Positions 17,990 to 27,235 of a stretch of DNA of 64,000 nucleotides are shown here, piece by piece (position 1 is the stretch's first letter; each line of letters begins with the position of its first letter). Origin of the DNA: Akkermansiaceae bacterium UBA1315 (GTDB lineage Bacteria > Verrucomicrobiota > Verrucomicrobiia > Verrucomicrobiales > Akkermansiaceae). Under the pieces are notes generated by a model. It was not told where the DNA came from, ran no database searches, and saw only the letters and a program-made list of their open reading frames with translations. Both the position numbers and the translations under genes were made by a program. The stretch is from assembly GCA_002307065.1 (NCBI GenBank), contig DBTN01000039.1:4005-68004 (forward strand). Reading direction: 5' to 3'.

Positions 17990-20062
17990 ATGATTTCCTC
18001 TCAGAAAAAACCCAGATTGGGTATCGGACTCATGGTCGGTCTCTTGCTCACCGGCATCGCCGTTGGCCAGACCATCATCCTTCGGGTCGGAGGAGAAGGA
18101 GGTCTCGCCAGCTTTCCTGCCGCCTTGGAAGCGGTGCGCGCCAGCCGTGCCGCCAAACCGACCCAAGCCATCGACGTGGTCATCGAAAGTGGCACCTATC
18201 TGCTCGATCAGCCTCTGGTGCTGACACCTCAGGACAGTGGCACCGCCGAAGCACCGGTTCGCTGGATCGCCTCGCCAGGCGCGAAACCCGTCATCAGCGG
18301 CGGCTTTTTGATCCGTGGATTCACGTTGACCGAAGACGGCAATTGGGAAACGGCGATTCCGGAAATCGCAAACGGCACGCTCCGATTTGACCAGCTTTGG
18401 GTAAATGGAAAACGCGCACCCCGGTCACGTTTTCCCAACTCTGGATTCATCCTCCCGGAACAGGCGGTGGAAACACCTGTGGGAAATCAATGCCGCCAAA
18501 CGGTCACATTAAAACCGCCAGACATTGAGATTTTCAAAGACGCCTCTCCCGATGAACTCGCGAACATCCAGGTGCTCGCCTATCACAAATGGGACAACAC
18601 GCGGCGCTTTGTCGAAACGCTCGATCCCGCGAACCACACGTTCACCACGGTGGGCGGGGGGATGAAACCGTGGAATCGGTGGGGAAAAAAAACCGGATTC
18701 ATTTTCGAAAACGTCCGCGCCGCGCTCGACCAACCCGGAGAATGGCACCTCACAAAAACCGGTAAGCTTACCTACAAACCCCGCCCGGGCGAAACGTTGG
18801 AAACCGCCCAAGTCATCGCCCCGCGCTTAAGCCAGCTTCTCCTTTTCAAAGGCGAGCCGGATCAGAAAATCGGCTATCACCGGTTCGATGGACTTTCGTT
18901 TTTATACACCGGCTGGGCCGTCCCCGCCGAAGGATTCGAACCCCGACAAGCGGCAGCAGCCCTCGAAAGTGTGATTCAGGCGGACCACGCGGAACATCTC
19001 ATCTTTGAAAATTGTGAAATCGCCCACACCGGTCTCTACGCCCTTCATTTCCGGGCCGGATGTACGAATAACGTCGTACGTTCCTGTTATGTTCACGACA
19101 CCGGTGCCGGAGGCTTGCGGCTAGGCACCATCCACAATCCCAAAAATCCTCTGGAAACCACGCATCACAATCGCTTTGAAGACAACATCGTCCGCAATGG
19201 CGGCCTGGTGTTTCCCTGTGCCGTCGGTGTTTGGGTCGGTCACACGTCCGACAACCAAATCATCCATAACGAAATCAGCCATCATTCCTACAGCGGAATA
19301 TCGGCAGGTTGGCGCTGGGGTTATACCGATAGCGGATCTCAACGGAATCAGATCGATTTCAATCACATCCATCATATCGGTGACGATTTCCTAAGTGATA
19401 TGGGTGCGGTTTACACTCTCGGCCCCTCGGAAGGGACCACCATCAGCCACAATCACATTCATCACGTCACATCCTACACCTATGGCGGCTGGGGACTTTA
19501 CAATGACGAAGGCAGCACCGGCATTGTGATGGAAAACAATCTGGTGCATGACACCAAGAGCGGTGGTTATCATCAGCATTACGGAAAAGAAAATATCATC
19601 CGAAATAATATCTTCGGGTTCTCCACCGAGCACCAGATCGAGTTCTCCAGACCGGAGAATCACCTCTCGTTCACGTTTACCCATAACATCGTCATCTGGA
19701 ATCACGGCGAACTGCTTGGAAAAAATGGCTGGAAAAAGGGCGCGATCCAGATGGATCGGAACCTTTATTTCCAAACGGAAAATCAGCCATTCACCTTTTT
19801 CGGTGAGACGCTTCAGGAATGGCAGGCTCGAGGTCGCGACGTGAATTCGATCATCGCCGATCCCAAGTTCCGCGATCCTTTGAAAGGAGATTGGAGATTA
19901 CCGGATGACTCGCCAGCGTTTGCCATTGGCTTCGTCCCGTTCGATCCTTCCAAAGCGGGAGTGCGCGGTAATGCAGAGTGGATCAGGCTCGCTCACGAAG
20001 AACCAAATTTTCCCGTCCGTTACCAAACACCCGTCTCAGGGCACGGGACCGATACCGACTAA
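17990..20062 (+). CDS. secreted right-handed beta-helix protein, GH141-like
   Basis: 690 aa with an N-terminal signal peptide (hydrophobic stretch GIGLMVGLLLTGIAVGQ). After an N-terminal beta region the sequence shows parallel beta-helix coils rich in Asn and His: NNVVRSCYVHDTGAGG, NQIIHNEISHHSYSG, TISHNHIHHV. The conserved cluster YTLGPSEGT, YGGWGLYNDEGS and HQHYGKENIIRNNIFG recalls the GH141 group (fucosidase/xylanase-type enzymes acting on pectin or hemicellulose) from memory. It would act outside the cytoplasm on plant or algal polysaccharides. It overlaps the convergent TPR gene by 27 bp. GH141 membership is probable, not certain; the beta-helix fold and secretion are well supported. Confidence 0.75.
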   Translation: MISSQKKPRLGIGLMVGLLLTGIAVGQTIILRVGGEGGLASFPAALEAVRASRAAKPTQAIDVVIESGTYLLDQPLVLTPQDSGTAEAPVRWIASPGAKPVISGGFLIRGFTLTEDGNWETAIPEIANGTLRFDQLWVNGKRAPRSRFPNSGFILPEQAVETPVGNQCRQTVTLKPPDIEIFKDASPDELANIQVLAYHKWDNTRRFVETLDPANHTFTTVGGGMKPWNRWGKKTGFIFENVRAALDQPGEWHLTKTGKLTYKPRPGETLETAQVIAPRLSQLLLFKGEPDQKIGYHRFDGLSFLYTGWAVPAEGFEPRQAAAALESVIQADHAEHLIFENCEIAHTGLYALHFRAGCTNNVVRSCYVHDTGAGGLRLGTIHNPKNPLETTHHNRFEDNIVRNGGLVFPCAVGVWVGHTSDNQIIHNEISHHSYSGISAGWRWGYTDSGSQRNQIDFNHIHHIGDDFLSDMGAVYTLGPSEGTTISHNHIHHVTSYTYGGWGLYNDEGSTGIVMENNLVHDTKSGGYHQHYGKENIIRNNIFGFSTEHQIEFSRPENHLSFTFTHNIVIWNHGELLGKNGWKKGAIQMDRNLYFQTENQPFTFFGETLQEWQARGRDVNSIIADPKFRDPLKGDWRLPDDSPAFAIGFVPFDPSKAGVRGNAEWIRLAHEEPNFPVRYQTPVSGHGTDTD

Positions 20063-20503
20063 ATCACGATCAAGCAACGCATCCGCACGGAGCGAATCAT
20101 CCAGATCAAAGGCTTGCGAAAGGTGATCCCGCGCACGCTCGCCCTCGCCGAGAACCCACAAGTAGCAAGCGAGATTGTAGTGAAACGTTGGCATTTCAAA
20201 AAGCGTCTTCGGCCCCCGCAGCAGCCAGTTGCAAGCGGCAAGGGTGTCACCGGTTTCGTGCAGACAGAATGCGGCATGAATAAAAAATTCGGGCTCGCTA
20301 GGTTCTTTCAGACACAATAGCCGGGCGGTATCCGCCGCTGGATTCCACGATTCACATTCCATTTCCGCATGAAGCCGGAGCTCCAGCGCTTCCTGCCGTG
20401 TCTGGTGATGCGTCGGCAGATCCCTGAGTTCCGCCAATGCTTCATCCGCCAATCCCAGCTCCAGCCATCCGCTGGCGGCGCGTAGAGTTCTCGTCACGAC
20501 CAT
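20036..20503 (-). CDS. small TPR-repeat protein
   Basis: 155 aa, no signal peptide, composed of TPR-like helical pairs: RAASGWLELGLADEALAEL, FFIHAAFCLHETGDTLAAC and FHYNLACYLWVLGEGERA. A Cys-rich middle is unremarkable. The ATG at 20503 begins MVVTRTLRAASGW; the open frame continues upstream to 20698 but overlaps the rnhA gene and lacks TPR character. Its 3' end overlaps the end of the GH141-like gene by 27 bp in antiparallel fashion. It probably mediates protein contacts; partner unknown. Similar short TPR proteins (SSAKDLGLADEA-type) occur across Verrucomicrobia. Confidence 0.75.
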   Translation of the reverse strand: MVVTRTLRAASGWLELGLADEALAELRDLPTHHQTRQEALELRLHAEMECESWNPAADTARLLCLKEPSEPEFFIHAAFCLHETGDTLAACNWLLRGPKTLFEMPTFHYNLACYLWVLGEGERARDHLSQAFDLDDSLRADALLDRDLVGIGPVP

Positions 20504-20563
20504 CAAGTGACTTTTTACTAAAATCCGTCGGACGATGCAATCCCTCATCGCTTCGTTCCTCAA

Positions 20564-21091
20564 ATGCGCCTTGTCAGACACGCACGGATTCGCGAAAAAT
20601 CCCGTTTCTTGAAACGCGTAATCATTCACACCGACGGCGGCTGCAAGGGCAATCCCGGCCCAGGCGGGTTCGGAGCCGTGCTGGTCTGCGGAGCTCATCG
20701 CAAGGAACTTTCCGCCGGCTACCGATTGACCACCAACAATCGAATGGAACTACTCGCCGCGATCTCCGCACTGGAAATCCTCGGCGAGCCTTGCGAAGTC
20801 GAACTGCACTCGGACTCGAAATACCTGATCGATGCGATCTCGAAAAAATGGATCGACGGCTGGAAAAAACGCGGCTGGGTCACCTCCGATAAAAAACCGG
20901 TCAAAAATCAAGATCTGTGGCTTCGTCTGCTCGCCGCCGCCGCCCCGCACAAAATCGATTGGCGCTGGGTCAAAGGCCACGCCGGCCATCGCGAAAATGA
21001 ACGCTGCGACGTTCTCGCCAATCTTGCCGTAGCGAAGCCCGATCGTCTGGAAGACACCGGTTTCCTGCAAACCACCTCATCCGATCGATAA
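20564..21091 (+). CDS. rnhA: ribonuclease HI
   Basis: Degrades RNA in RNA-DNA hybrids. The DEDD catalytic residues are visible: Asp in IHTDGGCKGNPGPGG, Glu in NNRMELLAAISAL, Asp in ELHSDSKYLIDAI and Asp in NERCDVLAN. The basic-protrusion region KKWIDGWKKRGWVTSDKKPV resembles E. coli RNase HI. From the ATG at 20564 the product is 175 aa; a TTG at 20609 would give the more typical start L-K-R-V-I-I-H-T-D and 160 aa, and could be the true start. The acyltransferase gene follows after 11 bases. Confidence 0.95.
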   Translation: MRLVRHARIREKSRFLKRVIIHTDGGCKGNPGPGGFGAVLVCGAHRKELSAGYRLTTNNRMELLAAISALEILGEPCEVELHSDSKYLIDAISKKWIDGWKKRGWVTSDKKPVKNQDLWLRLLAAAAPHKIDWRWVKGHAGHRENERCDVLANLAVAKPDRLEDTGFLQTTSSDR

Positions 21092-21102
21092 CCTTCGAAT
21101 CC

Positions 21103-22044
21103 GTGCCGGTTCCACCTCAGAAAAAACTCACGCGCCGATTGGGCGTTTTTGGCGATCTTCCGTCACGACTGTCCCGTCGCGCGCTCATTTCGCTGCCGTG
21201 GTTTTTAGAACCGGTTCTCACGTTCGGTTGGTCGATTCCGTTTTTTCTCATCGCAAAATCCCAACGCCGCGCGGTCGTTTCAAATCTTCTCGCGCTTCAT
21301 CCGACCTGGGGCCGACTTCGCGCGCAAGGGGGAGCGTTTCAAGTTTTTTGGAATTTCGCCAGAACCTATGCCGATGGACTGCGCTGCGAAACCGGCACCG
21401 GCAACATCGACTGGGCGATCGACGGAAAAGCCGCTCTCGATGATCTGGGCCAGCGCACCGAAGGCTGCATCATCCTCACCGCCCACATGGGAAACTACGA
21501 CATCGCCGCGCCGATGTTTACCGCCAAAGTCAAACGCACGCTCTACGCCGTCCGAGCGCCCGAACGCGAACCGGAAATGCAGCGCATCCGTGAAGAAGAA
21601 CTGCGGAAAAAAGAAGCCCTCCACCCTCATTTCCGCACGCTCTACAATCAGGAAGGAAACCTCCTCGGCGTGGAACTCGCGCGGTTGATCCACGAAGGAA
21701 ACATGATCGCCGTCCAGGGAGACCGAGTGATTTTTGATGTTTCACCCATGGACGTGGAAGTGGAAACCGGTTTGAAAATACGGCTGCCGAAAGGGCCACT
21801 CTTCCTCGCCCGCGCAACCGGTGCGCCTTGTTTCCCGCTCTTTATCATTCGTGACGGCTGGCGGCGATACCGGGTGAAAACGTTTCCTCCTCTGGAGCTG
21901 CCCCCGCGCCGACGCGGCGTTGAAGACGAGTCGGAGAAAATCTGGGCGGCCGCGATCTTATCCATCGTCCGTCAGCATTGGAAACAATGGTTTGTCTTCG
22001 AGCCGGCACTGACGCGCATTCATTCGGAAAAAACGAGCGACTGA
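21103..22044 (+). CDS. lysophospholipid/lipid A acyltransferase, LpxL (HtrB)-like
   Basis: 313-aa membrane-associated acyltransferase of the LpxL/LpxM family, which adds secondary acyl chains to lipid A precursors. The catalytic HX4D motif is HMGNYD near residue 128; downstream VQGDRV and FPLFIIRDG correspond to family blocks. One hydrophobic N-terminal segment (FLEPVLTFGWSIPFFLI) should anchor it to the inner membrane. The start is GTG at 21103, 11 bases after rnhA. Its presence supports a Gram-negative envelope with lipid A or a related acylated lipid; an ornithine-lipid or other acyltransferase role is the main alternative. Confidence 0.85.
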   Translation: MPVPPQKKLTRRLGVFGDLPSRLSRRALISLPWFLEPVLTFGWSIPFFLIAKSQRRAVVSNLLALHPTWGRLRAQGGAFQVFWNFARTYADGLRCETGTGNIDWAIDGKAALDDLGQRTEGCIILTAHMGNYDIAAPMFTAKVKRTLYAVRAPEREPEMQRIREEELRKKEALHPHFRTLYNQEGNLLGVELARLIHEGNMIAVQGDRVIFDVSPMDVEVETGLKIRLPKGPLFLARATGAPCFPLFIIRDGWRRYRVKTFPPLELPPRRRGVEDESEKIWAAAILSIVRQHWKQWFVFEPALTRIHSEKTSD

Positions 22045-22096
22045 ATTTTCCGATTGTTGCCTTTCATTTCGACGTGGTTCGGCTAGTCTCGCAGCC

Positions 22097-23062
22097 ATGA
22101 ACCGGAAAATTTCGGCGATTCTTCTCAGCAGCCTGACGCTCGCCAGTCTTTGCTTTGGACAGTCCCGACCGCCCTCGGCGGTCCATCCCCCCTCACCTCT
22201 CCGCCTTCCCGCCTCGGTCGTCTTCAAAGGCGATTCGAAATTCTACGCGCTCGTCGCCAAAGCCGAACGCGAAAACTGGCGGCAGCTTCCCATCGGCCAA
22301 AGAACCATCCGCGTCGCCCGCGAAATGGTCGGCACCCCCTACGTGAATTATTCCTTGGAAGTCGACAATCGCATCGAGTCACCGGTCGTGAATCTTACCG
22401 GTATGGATTGCTGGACGTTTTACGAAAACGCATTGGCCTTCGCCCGAATGCTGCATTTTAAACCGGCTCCCTACAAACCGCAGGACATGCTCCACATGAT
22501 CGAGGTCGAGCGTTATCGCGACGGCGTCTGCACCGGAAACTATCTCAGCCGGATGCATCATCTCGAAGAAGTTTTTTATGACAACCAGCGCCGCGGTTTC
22601 GCCACCAACATCACTCCCCGCATCCCCGGCGCGGTTCGCCTGCAACGGCAGATTCAGGAAATGACGGTGCAATGGAAAAACTACCGCTACCTGAAATCCA
22701 ACCCATCTCTCATCGCACCGATGGGGAAAATCGAAGCACAGGTTTCCCGCCTGCCCGTTTACCACGTCCCCACCGCGAAAGTCCGTAATGCCGAAGCTTA
22801 TCTTCGCGACGGCGACATCTGCGCAATCACGACTCATGATTCATCCGGCTACACTTCGCATGTTGGCCTGATTCTCAGGATGAACAATCGCGCTTATTTC
22901 GCACACGCCACTTCCGACCGCGACAAAGGACGAATGACCATCATCGACCGTCCGATCTCCGACTACGTCAGCGAAAACAAAAAACACGCCGGCATCATCA
23001 TCTGCCGGCCCAACGATCTGCCGCAATCGTCCGCCTGGAAATCCACCGTCGCTCAGCAATGA
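22097..23062 (+). CDS. DUF1460 N-acetylmuramoyl-L-alanine amidase-like protein
   Basis: 321 aa with signal peptide (ILLSSLTLASLCFG). DUF1460 proteins adopt an NlpC/P60-like cysteine fold and cleave muramoyl-L-alanine bonds. Visible features: the helical start RTIRVAREMVGTPYVNYSL, the probable catalytic Cys in TGMDCWTFYENALAFARM, then SGYTSHVGLILR (His) and AYFAHATS (His). The GTPYV-x(n)-DC arrangement matches the family. It is 52 bases after the acyltransferase, so an envelope-maintenance cluster is plausible. It is convergent with glgA 9 bp away. Confidence 0.85.
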   Translation: MNRKISAILLSSLTLASLCFGQSRPPSAVHPPSPLRLPASVVFKGDSKFYALVAKAERENWRQLPIGQRTIRVAREMVGTPYVNYSLEVDNRIESPVVNLTGMDCWTFYENALAFARMLHFKPAPYKPQDMLHMIEVERYRDGVCTGNYLSRMHHLEEVFYDNQRRGFATNITPRIPGAVRLQRQIQEMTVQWKNYRYLKSNPSLIAPMGKIEAQVSRLPVYHVPTAKVRNAEAYLRDGDICAITTHDSSGYTSHVGLILRMNNRAYFAHATSDRDKGRMTIIDRPISDYVSENKKHAGIIICRPNDLPQSSAWKSTVAQQ

Positions 23063-23071
23063 GCCGATGGA

Positions 23072-24655
23072 TTACCGAGCGCCGGCCATTTCCGCTTCCA
23101 GCTTTTCGGCGATCACTTTGATTTCCTCGCCCGCTTCTTTTTCGACCAGCGGCCGGGCGAGCATCTGTTCGTAGATTTCGATGTAGCGGCGCGCGACCTC
23201 TTCGTGGCTGAAGTCTCGCAGGCTCTCCCGCATGACCCGACGAATGACCGGTTCCCTCACCTCTTTGGGCAGCGCGTGGAATTTCATCGCCTCATCCATC
23301 GCCCAACGCAGGCCTTGGGCATCGTAATAATCGAATCGGAAACCATTCCCCGTCCCGCCATCGATATCCAGCGGCTGGATCGTATCGTAAAGCCCACCGG
23401 TCGCATGGACGACCGGCAACGAACCATAAATCGGCGCGGTCATCTGCGGCAATCCACATGGCTCAAACAACGACGGCATCAACATGAAATCCGACGCCGC
23501 ATACGCGAGGCGCGAAAGACGTTCGTCGAAATCCACGATCGAAATCCGCTCATGCAATCCGAAATCGCGAACGATCTGATGGAAATATTGCTCATGCGGC
23601 CCGTTCGCCACGACAACGATCTGGAGCTTTCTATCCCAGTAATCCGAAACCACCCGGTGCAGAATATCCGTGAGCAACTGCGGACCTTTCTGCATCGGAT
23701 CGAGTCGTGACGGCCAGAAAAAGATCGGAGCATCCGAATCCACTTCGAGCTGCAGTTCCATTTGCAGCGCCTTTTTATTCGCCGCTTTTCCCGCCACAAA
23801 ATCCACCGGAGTGAACGTCTGCACCAGCGAATCGTCCGTCGCCGGATTATAAGAAACATCAGGTGCGTTCAGAATACCGGTCGAACAATTCGCCGCCGCC
23901 TTCGCCCGCAGTTCCTCACGAACCGAAGGTGGAACCACCGGGTGCCAGCCTTCCACGATTTCCCACAAAAACCGCGGGCTCACCGTATTGATGAAGTGCG
24001 CGGCAAAAATCCCAGACGTCAACAAATCCACCGGCACATGCGCCCGCGCATGATCGTAATTCACCGGAGCCCCATCGAAATAAAGATTCATCCAGAACTC
24101 CGCGGCATCGATCCCCATCTCCTCGATTTGCGAAAGCGAAACCTGGCGGGTGTGAATGTTATGAACCGTGAAAAGACTCTTGATCCCACGACGCCGTGCC
24201 ATCGCCGGAATCAGAGACGTCATCCAGTCATTGCAATGGATCAAATCCGGACGGACCTGCGGCACGACGTGATTGATCACTTCCCGCTGGAACACCAAGG
24301 CAATCTTCATCGCCTCGTCCGATTGATGACTGTAAACTTGTTCCCGATAATAAAAAATCCGGTCCTCCGCCAGATGAATGTGAGCCTCGGGCAAGACCTC
24401 GTGATATTTTCTCAGCTCCCTTTCGTGCAGACTGAAAACATCCCCCTGAAACATTCGCCGATAATTCGGCATCGCCACGTGCACGTCCGCGCCCAGATTG
24501 AACAACGCGGAAACCAGCGACGCGGAAACGTCCGCCAACCCGCCAGCTTTCGCGGACATCCTTTGCGCCATATTTCCCATTCCCGCCGGAAGATACGTAA
24601 TCTCCGGAGTAACAATCAGGATCCGGGGCCTTTCGAGGATTGGGGGAGACAACAT
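23072..24655 (-). CDS. glgA: glycogen (starch) synthase GlgA
   Basis: GT5 ADP- or UDP-glucose-dependent glucan elongation. 527 aa with GT-B fold: N-terminal domain begins RILIVTPEITYLPAGMGNM and has the donor-binding K-x-G-G-L motif in SAKAGGLADVSASL; the C-terminal domain has FFWPSRLDPMQKGPQLL, the acceptor/donor block LMPSLFEPCGLPQM and ATGGLYDTIQPLD. ATG at 24655. A GlgA indicates glycogen storage, and the GH63-like glucosidase later in the window also touches glucan metabolism, but no glgB or glgC is here. The Nudix gene lies 95 bp upstream on the same strand. Confidence 0.93.
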   Translation of the reverse strand: MLSPPILERPRILIVTPEITYLPAGMGNMAQRMSAKAGGLADVSASLVSALFNLGADVHVAMPNYRRMFQGDVFSLHERELRKYHEVLPEAHIHLAEDRIFYYREQVYSHQSDEAMKIALVFQREVINHVVPQVRPDLIHCNDWMTSLIPAMARRRGIKSLFTVHNIHTRQVSLSQIEEMGIDAAEFWMNLYFDGAPVNYDHARAHVPVDLLTSGIFAAHFINTVSPRFLWEIVEGWHPVVPPSVREELRAKAAANCSTGILNAPDVSYNPATDDSLVQTFTPVDFVAGKAANKKALQMELQLEVDSDAPIFFWPSRLDPMQKGPQLLTDILHRVVSDYWDRKLQIVVVANGPHEQYFHQIVRDFGLHERISIVDFDERLSRLAYAASDFMLMPSLFEPCGLPQMTAPIYGSLPVVHATGGLYDTIQPLDIDGGTGNGFRFDYYDAQGLRWAMDEAMKFHALPKEVREPVIRRVMRESLRDFSHEEVARRYIEIYEQMLARPLVEKEAGEEIKVIAEKLEAEMAGAR

Positions 24656-24750
24656 CTGCTAAATAAAAAATGGGTTTATGATGACTGGAGTTAAAGGCCG
24701 CAGCGCAGTTCCGGCCACTCCAATCTTGATGCGCCGAAAAAATATTTAGC

Positions 24751-25386
24751 TCATTTATCCTGTTCTGCCAAATACCGGATGCAATATTGGGACCAAGTTT
24801 CCAACCGCTCGTATTGCGCCCCGTTCAGCTCGGCCAACGGCGTAAACGCCAAATCCAGCAGCGCGTCCTCTCTCGACGACACCTGGTCGGAGCTCAGCTC
24901 GACCAAATGAACCACCCCCAAATGAACCTGCCCGACCGGGTTGGTTTCATCGTTAAGCAGCCCGATGATTCGGTGCTCATACGTTCCGGGCAGCTCAAGC
25001 TCCTCCTCGATTTCCCGGGCAACCGCCGCGAAATACGCCGCCGGACCGGTTCGCCCCTCCCCGGTGTCGATCGGGTTGATGTGACCGCCGACTCCCACGG
25101 AAAGTTTCGCATGCAACCGGTTTTCGCCACCCGCTTTTCCACGGGTGTAATGAAGAATCCGATCTCCACAGCGGAAAATGCAGTAAGGAATCAGTTGCTT
25201 GTGTGTCGGATCCTCCTCCGCCGCTCCTCGGTCCATGAAAAAATGCTTCGCTGGATCGAGCAGATCTTTCAACGCCGCGTCCAAGCCCTCGGTTTTCACC
25301 CCGTCAAACCCACCGATTTCATCCAGAACCGAACGCGGAACCACCAACACCTGCTCACCGGCATACTTCGACATGCGCTTGACCAT
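24751..25386 (-). CDS. Nudix-domain phosphoesterase-like protein
   Basis: 211 aa. The Nudix box is embedded in VGGHINPID...AAVAREIEEELEL, with the REIEEEL helix that supplies metal-binding glutamates. The spacing between Gly and REIEEE is longer than the classic G-x5-E-x7-REUxEExGU, as in the predicted phosphoesterase family related to IPP isomerase. An N-terminal alpha/beta part precedes it (EQVLVVPRSVLDEIGGF). The ATG at 25386 has a strong GGGGAAGGGG purine tract 4-13 bases upstream, so it is preferred over ATG 25374 and TTG 25392. Substrate unknown. Confidence 0.82.
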   Translation of the reverse strand: MVKRMSKYAGEQVLVVPRSVLDEIGGFDGVKTEGLDAALKDLLDPAKHFFMDRGAAEEDPTHKQLIPYCIFRCGDRILHYTRGKAGGENRLHAKLSVGVGGHINPIDTGEGRTGPAAYFAAVAREIEEELELPGTYEHRIIGLLNDETNPVGQVHLGVVHLVELSSDQVSSREDALLDLAFTPLAELNGAQYERLETWSQYCIRYLAEQDK

Positions 25387-25487
25387 AAACAACCCCTTCC
25401 CCTCGCCAAGCCCACATCAGCACTTTCCCTAAAATTCCCTAAATTCCGTCAATCCACCCGCCAGATCGACTTTTTTCAAAAAACCTC

Positions 25488-25515
25488 TTGCGCCCGGTCG
25501 CCCGTCCGATAATCC
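25488..25515 (+). promoter_or_regulatory. putative tRNA-Ala promoter
   Basis: TTGCGC at 25488-25493 and TAATCC at 25510-25515, 16-base spacer, 18 bases before the mature tRNA 5' end. The spacing suits a sigma-70 tRNA promoter. Eye prediction. Confidence 0.45.
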
Positions 25516-25533
25516 TCCGCCGCACCTCCACGA

Positions 25534-25609
25534 GGGGCGTTAGCTCAGTTGGTAGAGCACTTGCATGGCATGCAAGGGGTCAGCGGTTCGAATCCGCTAC
25601 GCTCCACCA
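25534..25609 (+). tRNA. tRNA-Ala (GGC anticodon)
   Basis: 76-nt cloverleaf with encoded CCA. Acceptor GGGGCGT pairs with ACGCTCC (one G-U), D-arm AGCTCAGTTGGTAGAGC, anticodon arm CTTGC-ATGGCAT-GCAAG with GGC at the anticodon position, and T-arm CAGCGGTTCGAATCCGCTA region with canonical GGTTCGAATCC. It decodes GCC alanine codons, which are abundant here. Directly after it a hairpin CATCTTCA/TGAAGATG (25608-25630) could aid 3' processing or termination, though no T-run follows. Confidence 0.97.
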
Positions 25610-25630
25610 TCTTCACCATTGTTGAAGATG
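25608..25630 (+). terminator. hairpin immediately after tRNA-Ala
   Basis: CATCTTCA at 25608-25615 pairs with TGAAGATG at 25623-25630 around a 7-base loop. It overlaps the last two bases of the tRNA CCA, so it would compete with the mature end or mark a processing site. No U-tract follows, so it is not a classical intrinsic terminator. Confidence 0.3.
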
Positions 25631-25837
25631 ATGGGTTATATGGGGTCTACACCAAAGATTGGGGATGAGGTATTTTTTGGTGGTTTGAGGTTGGGTTGGT
25701 GATTGGATTTAGCCGCATTGGGCGATGACGCGCAGGCGGTAGTTTTCGGGCTCTCTGCCAGCGTTCCGGGATCTCGGATTGGCGTCCGCTGGCCGGAGAT
25801 TGACGAGACCGGTTCGAACGATAAGCCTCTTTCACCG

Positions 25838-27235
25838 ATGACACCTGATCTTCCGACCTTGTTTGGCGTGGCTGGGCTGATCAATTTCATTCATACGATC
25901 ACTCTTGGGGTTTTGTGGCGGACCAATCCTGGGATCAAGGGAATCAGTTTTTGGGCGATGTGCAGCCTTCTGAGCGCCCTCGGCTTGCCTTTGTTGATGA
26001 TTCGGATGGTGGTTGAAGATAAGGCGGTCGGCATTCTTTTGCCGAACCTGTTTAATATGACGGCGATGGGTTGCCTGTATGTCGGCGTGTGCCGGTTTTT
26101 GGAGCAGCCGATTCGAAAAAAAACGTTTGTAGCGGTCGGCGTGCTGTTTTCGCTGCCGTTTCTTTATTTCCTGTACTTCGACGACAACATCAAAGTCCGC
26201 ATCACCCTCGCTTCGCTTGCCGGGGCTTCACTTTCGATCCTGACCATCCGTGCGCTGCTCGCGGAAAACCGGCCGACGATGCGCGTCTATGCCCGCATTG
26301 TCACCACTGCGCTGACGGTTTACGCGGTGGCTCATCTTTACCGGTCGATTTCAATTTATAGTCCGGGCATCAGTGACAGCATGTTAGATCCGGACCTGTT
26401 TCATCAGTTGAGCGGTGCCGGCTCGGTGGTGGCTTCGATTCTCTGGAGCTTCTGTGCGTTCCTGATGATCAATTGCAAACAAACCATCAACGCCGTCGCC
26501 AGCTTGGAGGAGCAGCGGCAAATCGAACGAGAACTCCAGCGGGCCCGTCTTCTCGCCGCCGATCAGACCGCTCTGCGCCAGCGCGAAATGTTGCTCCGGG
26601 ATCTTCATGATGGCATCGGCGGCATCAATGCGACCATCGCTGTGATGGCCATGGTCGCGAACGGGGAAGAAGACCAAGAAGCGATGAAACATTCGCTGAG
26701 CAGCATTGAAAAAATGGCGCGTGAGGGCAGCGATGAAATCCGGCTGATCATGAACCGCCTCGACCGCCCGGAATTTCCCTGGTCGATCTGGTTGGCGAGC
26801 TTTCATTCACACGCCGCCAATGCTCTGAACGGCCGGATCGATATGCAATGGGAGGCGGAAATCCCACCGGCTGAGCCGATCCAGGACAATCCGGCAGCCG
26901 TGTCCCTGCTACGAGCGCTCAAGGAAGCCGTCAACAATCTCGCCCGGCACTCCCATGCCACGCGGGCATCGATCGCGGTGCGGTTCCGCGACTCCAGACT
27001 CCGCATTTTAATCTCCGATAATGGCACCGGCTTACCGGAGGGAGCACGGGGAAAAGGCCGTGGGCTCAACAACATGAAAAAACGATGCACCGAACTGGGT
27101 GGAACTTTTGAGATCCACGAGGGAAAAGGGCCGATCCGAGGTCTTACTCTTGACTTCTCCATCCCCATCCCGCTGAAATATGACTATCGCTCTTTTGAAT
27201 TTCCTACGGAAAATTCCTTAAACCTTATTTCATGA
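25838..27235 (+). CDS. membrane sensor histidine kinase (HisKA_3/NarL-type)
   Basis: 465 aa. Residues 1 to about 205 contain roughly seven hydrophobic segments (for example LFGVAGLINFIHTITLGVLW, VGVLFSLPFLYFLYF, VVASILWSFCAFLMI), so sensing is in or near the membrane. A coiled-coil linker leads to the HisKA_3 dimerisation helix with His257 in LLRDLHDGIGGINA, and an HATPase domain with ALKEAVNNLARHS, DNGTGLPEG and GRGLNNMKKR. The ATG at 25838 begins MTPDLPTLFGVAG; an open frame runs upstream to 25703 but is not membrane-like. Its stop overlaps the start of the LuxR-type regulator by 4 bases, marking a cognate pair. Confidence 0.9.
   Translation: MTPDLPTLFGVAGLINFIHTITLGVLWRTNPGIKGISFWAMCSLLSALGLPLLMIRMVVEDKAVGILLPNLFNMTAMGCLYVGVCRFLEQPIRKKTFVAVGVLFSLPFLYFLYFDDNIKVRITLASLAGASLSILTIRALLAENRPTMRVYARIVTTALTVYAVAHLYRSISIYSPGISDSMLDPDLFHQLSGAGSVVASILWSFCAFLMINCKQTINAVASLEEQRQIERELQRARLLAADQTALRQREMLLRDLHDGIGGINATIAVMAMVANGEEDQEAMKHSLSSIEKMAREGSDEIRLIMNRLDRPEFPWSIWLASFHSHAANALNGRIDMQWEAEIPPAEPIQDNPAAVSLLRALKEAVNNLARHSHATRASIAVRFRDSRLRILISDNGTGLPEGARGKGRGLNNMKKRCTELGGTFEIHEGKGPIRGLTLDFSIPIPLKYDYRSFEFPTENSLNLIS

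Noticed and set aside
20504..20698. N-terminal extension of the TPR protein to 20698
   Set aside because: Overlaps the opposite rnhA gene and lacks TPR features; the internal ATG at 20503 gives a sensible start.
23762..24694. 310-aa open frame opposite glgA
   Set aside because: Antisense to the well-supported glycogen synthase; Arg/His-rich, low-complexity translation typical of a shadow frame.
25534..25609. tRNA-Ala as a genomic-island attachment site
   Set aside because: No integrase and no repeated tRNA 3' end nearby; the downstream genes look like ordinary chromosomal genes.
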